From Planctomycetota bacterium (lineage in GTDB: Bacteria; Planctomycetota; Phycisphaerae; Sedimentisphaerales; SG8-4), in assembly GCA_030607345.1 (NCBI GenBank), contig JAUWKC010000064.1:1-7955 (forward strand): a DNA stretch of 7,955 bases. Reading direction: 5' to 3'. This document shows positions 6,110 to 7,955 of the stretch, in pieces; within the stretch, counting starts at the first letter, position 1; each line of letters opens with the position of its first letter. The notes beneath the pieces were generated by a model. That model saw only the letters and a program-made list of their open reading frames with translations. It was not told the DNA's origin and did no database searches. Position numbers and translations under genes: made by a program.

Positions 6110-6790
6110 CTATTGTGCCGGCTCGAATTTATATCCGATTTCTCTTATGGTGTGAATGAGGGTCGGATTATGCGGGTCGGGTTCGATTTTGTTTCTCAAC
6201 GTGGTGACAAAACGGTCGACGCTGCGGGGGCCTGAGAAGCAGTCGTAGCCCCATACCCTGTTTAATATCTCGTCGCGGGTAAGCGCTCGGCCCTGCTTTC
6301 TTGCGAAGAACTCCAGAAGCTTCATTTCTTTCGGCGAGAGCTTTACTTCTTTACCGTTTTTCGAGAGCTTTCTGGCCCGTATATCAAGCACAAGGTCGCC
6401 GAATTCGTACGTGTCCTTCTCTACCTGCCTGCTTCGTCTGAGAAGAGCGTCCGCACGGGCCAGGAACTCCTTTATGCTGAAAGGCTTGGTGACATAATCA
6501 TCGGCTCCAAGGTTGAGACCCAGCACGATGTCAGACTCTTCGCCCTTGGCGGTAAGCATTATGACAGGCATCTCAAGCTCTTCCTGCCGCAACAGTCTGC
6601 ATATTTCATAGCCGTTAATCTTCGGCAGCATAATGTCGAGGATAATCAAATCGGGTCTGCTGTTAAGCGCCGCGTTGAGACCCTCCTCACCGTCGCTCGC
6701 GGTCAGGACGTGATAGCCTTTGAACTCGAAGTTGTCCTTCAAGCCCCGGAGCATTGCCGCGTCGTCCTCTATTATTAGAACAGTCTCCAT
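6110..6790 (-). CDS. OmpR/PhoB-family response regulator
   Basis: The product is 226 residues, the normal length. The receiver domain spans about residues 3-118. It has the acidic pocket E8-D9-D10, phospho-acceptor Asp52 in LIILDIMLP, switch Thr80 in MLTAKG and invariant Lys102 in TKPF. A winged-helix DNA-binding domain follows at about 127-224, with LSPKEMKLLEFF, the recognition-helix region RSVDRFVTTLRNKIE (189-203) and the final TIREIGYKF hairpin. It is a cytoplasmic transcription factor activated by phosphorylation. It lies directly after the histidine kinase gene in the same direction with a 12-bp gap, so the two are a cognate pair in one operon. No clear Shine-Dalgarno precedes its ATG, so translation may be coupled to that of the kinase. 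Target genes and a family symbol such as phoB cannot be assigned from the sequence. Confidence 0.97.
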   Translation of the reverse strand: METVLIIEDDAAMLRGLKDNFEFKGYHVLTASDGEEGLNAALNSRPDLIILDIMLPKINGYEICRLLRQEELEMPVIMLTAKGEESDIVLGLNLGADDYVTKPFSIKEFLARADALLRRSRQVEKDTYEFGDLVLDIRARKLSKNGKEVKLSPKEMKLLEFFARKQGRALTRDEILNRVWGYDCFSGPRSVDRFVTTLRNKIEPDPHNPTLIHTIREIGYKFEPAQ

Positions 6791-6802
6791 TTGGCTTTTG
6801 TC

Positions 6803-7955
6803 TCAATTCACTTGCGGCAGTTTCACCGTGAATGTGCTTCCTCTGCCGGGTTTGCTGTCAACTGTTATCCGGCCCTTATGAGCATCGACTATGAATTTTA
6901 CGATGCTAAGGCCCATACCGCAACCTCCGGCCGGCCGCGAGAGACTGCGGTCCGCCTGGTAAAACTTCTTGAATATTCTTCTGACCGTGCCCCGTGACAT
7001 GCCTATGCCGTCATCCGAGACCTCGAAGCAAACAGAACCAGCCGCACTGAAGAGTCTCAATCTTACGTGTTTCTCGTCGCGGGAATATTTGCAGGCGTTA
7101 TCCAGCAGATTTACCAGCACCGTTACCATAGCGTCTTTGTCCGCTAATATGCCGGGAAGGTTTTCATCGATGGCTGCTTCCAGCCTGCATTTACCTGTGT
7201 TGAGATTCGTGCGTATTGCTTCGAGTGCGGCTTTTGCGACCTCGGCAGGGCTAATCCTGATTATGTCAAACGCCTGTCTGTTCCGCTCCATCCGGGAGAA
7301 CGTCAGAAAATTATCTATAAGTCGGCTCAATCTCTCATTTTCCTTTGAGATAAGCTGAAGATACTCCGTCGCCTGCTGTTGGTCTCTGAAGCTGCCTTCG
7401 AGCAGAGTATCGACCAGAACACGCATCGAAGACAAGGGGGTTTTGAGCTCGTGCGTGACCGCTGCTATGAAATCGTTTTTCAGCCTGTTAAGCTTTATCT
7501 GTCGGGAGAGCATCCTGGTGGCAAGACCGCCGGAAGCAAAAATCAACACTATGACAAGCACGCCTGTCCATGTATACAGCGCTGTTTGCCTGCTGGCTGC
7601 GTTTTCAAAAATGGCGGGCTCCGTGAAGAAAAATTCAACTTTCCATTCCGGCAGAAACCTGCCCATAGGCAATGTCAGGAAAGGCCTGTCTTCCACCTGG
7701 GCGGCGCCGGCAGCGAATTCGCCGAAATTGTCGTAGACCCTTGATATGACTGTTTCGTCGCCCATATCGTCCACAGCAGCCCGGAGGAAGCGCAAAAAGC
7801 GCGACTCCGTCATAAGGCACAGAACGGTTTTGCCGGAGATTTTGTAATATATGCCATAGACCGGCTCGGACAGGTCAAGTTTTTGGATGGTGGCCTCCGG
7901 CCAGGACCGCCAGAGCCGGTCTCGGCTGAGATTCTGGGCGGCAGTTAAAGAATAC
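6803..7955 (-). CDS. Membrane sensor histidine kinase, 5' end outside window
   Basis: The frame is open from the right edge to the TGA at 6803-6805, giving about 383 residues. The Met codon at 7811-7813 is internal because 47 more in-frame codons without a stop lie upstream of it. The N-terminal part (at least 125 residues) precedes one membrane helix (about 7515-7580) and is presumably an extracytoplasmic sensor domain, with an earlier helix beyond the window. After the helix comes a short linker without a HAMP domain, then the dimerisation domain with phospho-acceptor His (codon 7451-7453) in THELKTPLSSM. The HisKA E-x-x-T arrangement seen there usually goes with both kinase and phosphatase activity. 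The ATPase domain has the N box LVNLLDNACKYS, G1 VSDDGIGMS, the F box IFKKFYQAD and G2 GGCGMGLSIV, all intact. It phosphorylates the regulator encoded next to it. The signal is unknown. Confidence 0.96.
   Translation of the reverse strand, partial: YSLTAAQNLSRDRLWRSWPEATIQKLDLSEPVYGIYYKISGKTVLCLMTESRFLRFLRAAVDDMGDETVISRVYDNFGEFAAGAAQVEDRPFLTLPMGRFLPEWKVEFFFTEPAIFENAASRQTALYTWTGVLVIVLIFASGGLATRMLSRQIKLNRLKNDFIAAVTHELKTPLSSMRVLVDTLLEGSFRDQQQATEYLQLISKENERLSRLIDNFLTFSRMERNRQAFDIIRISPAEVAKAALEAIRTNLNTGKCRLEAAIDENLPGILADKDAMVTVLVNLLDNACKYSRDEKHVRLRLFSAAGSVCFEVSDDGIGMSRGTVRRIFKKFYQADRSLSRPAGGCGMGLSIVKFIVDAHKGRITVDSKPGRGSTFTVKLPQVN

Overview
This is bacterial chromosome with tightly packed genes. 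The best guess at the source is a polysaccharide-degrading member of the Planctomycetota or the wider PVC group. That guess rests on an exported SUMF1-type (formylglycine-enzyme-like) domain fused to a family 10 pectate lyase, a combination typical in style of such genomes. No marker gene settles the taxonomy.

Layout, left to right. Positions 1-584 hold the 3' end of a plus-strand gene for a repetitive coiled-coil protein, closed by a strong intrinsic terminator (628-666). A new unit starts behind a candidate promoter (720-748). It holds a dihydrodipicolinate-synthase-family lyase/aldolase (822-1772), then, 51 bp on, a sodium:solute symporter (1824-3368), then, 73 bp on, an exported SUMF1-PL10 pectate lyase (3442-5265) that may also have its own promoter. 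hisA (5384-6100) follows with its own good sigma70-type promoter. The right end is on the minus strand: a sensor histidine kinase (5' end beyond the window) followed by its OmpR-type response regulator, which converges on hisA across 9 bp.

How the genes may work together. The central three genes read as a small pectin/uronate utilisation locus. The lyase would cleave polygalacturonate outside the cytoplasm, the symporter would bring in a product, and the class I aldolase-family enzyme would act on a 2-keto-3-deoxy-type acid inside. The lyase assignment is firm at family level. The substrates of the symporter and the aldolase-family enzyme are inferred from context only. HisA is ordinary histidine biosynthesis. 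The two-component system is complete in its catalytic parts, but nothing in the window identifies its signal or targets.

The most notable items are the SUMF1-PL10 fusion, whose SUMF1 part lacks one of the two FGE active-site cysteines, and a 55-56 residue (eight-heptad) internal repeat in the coiled-coil protein. No CRISPR array, RNA gene, insertion sequence or phage gene was seen.
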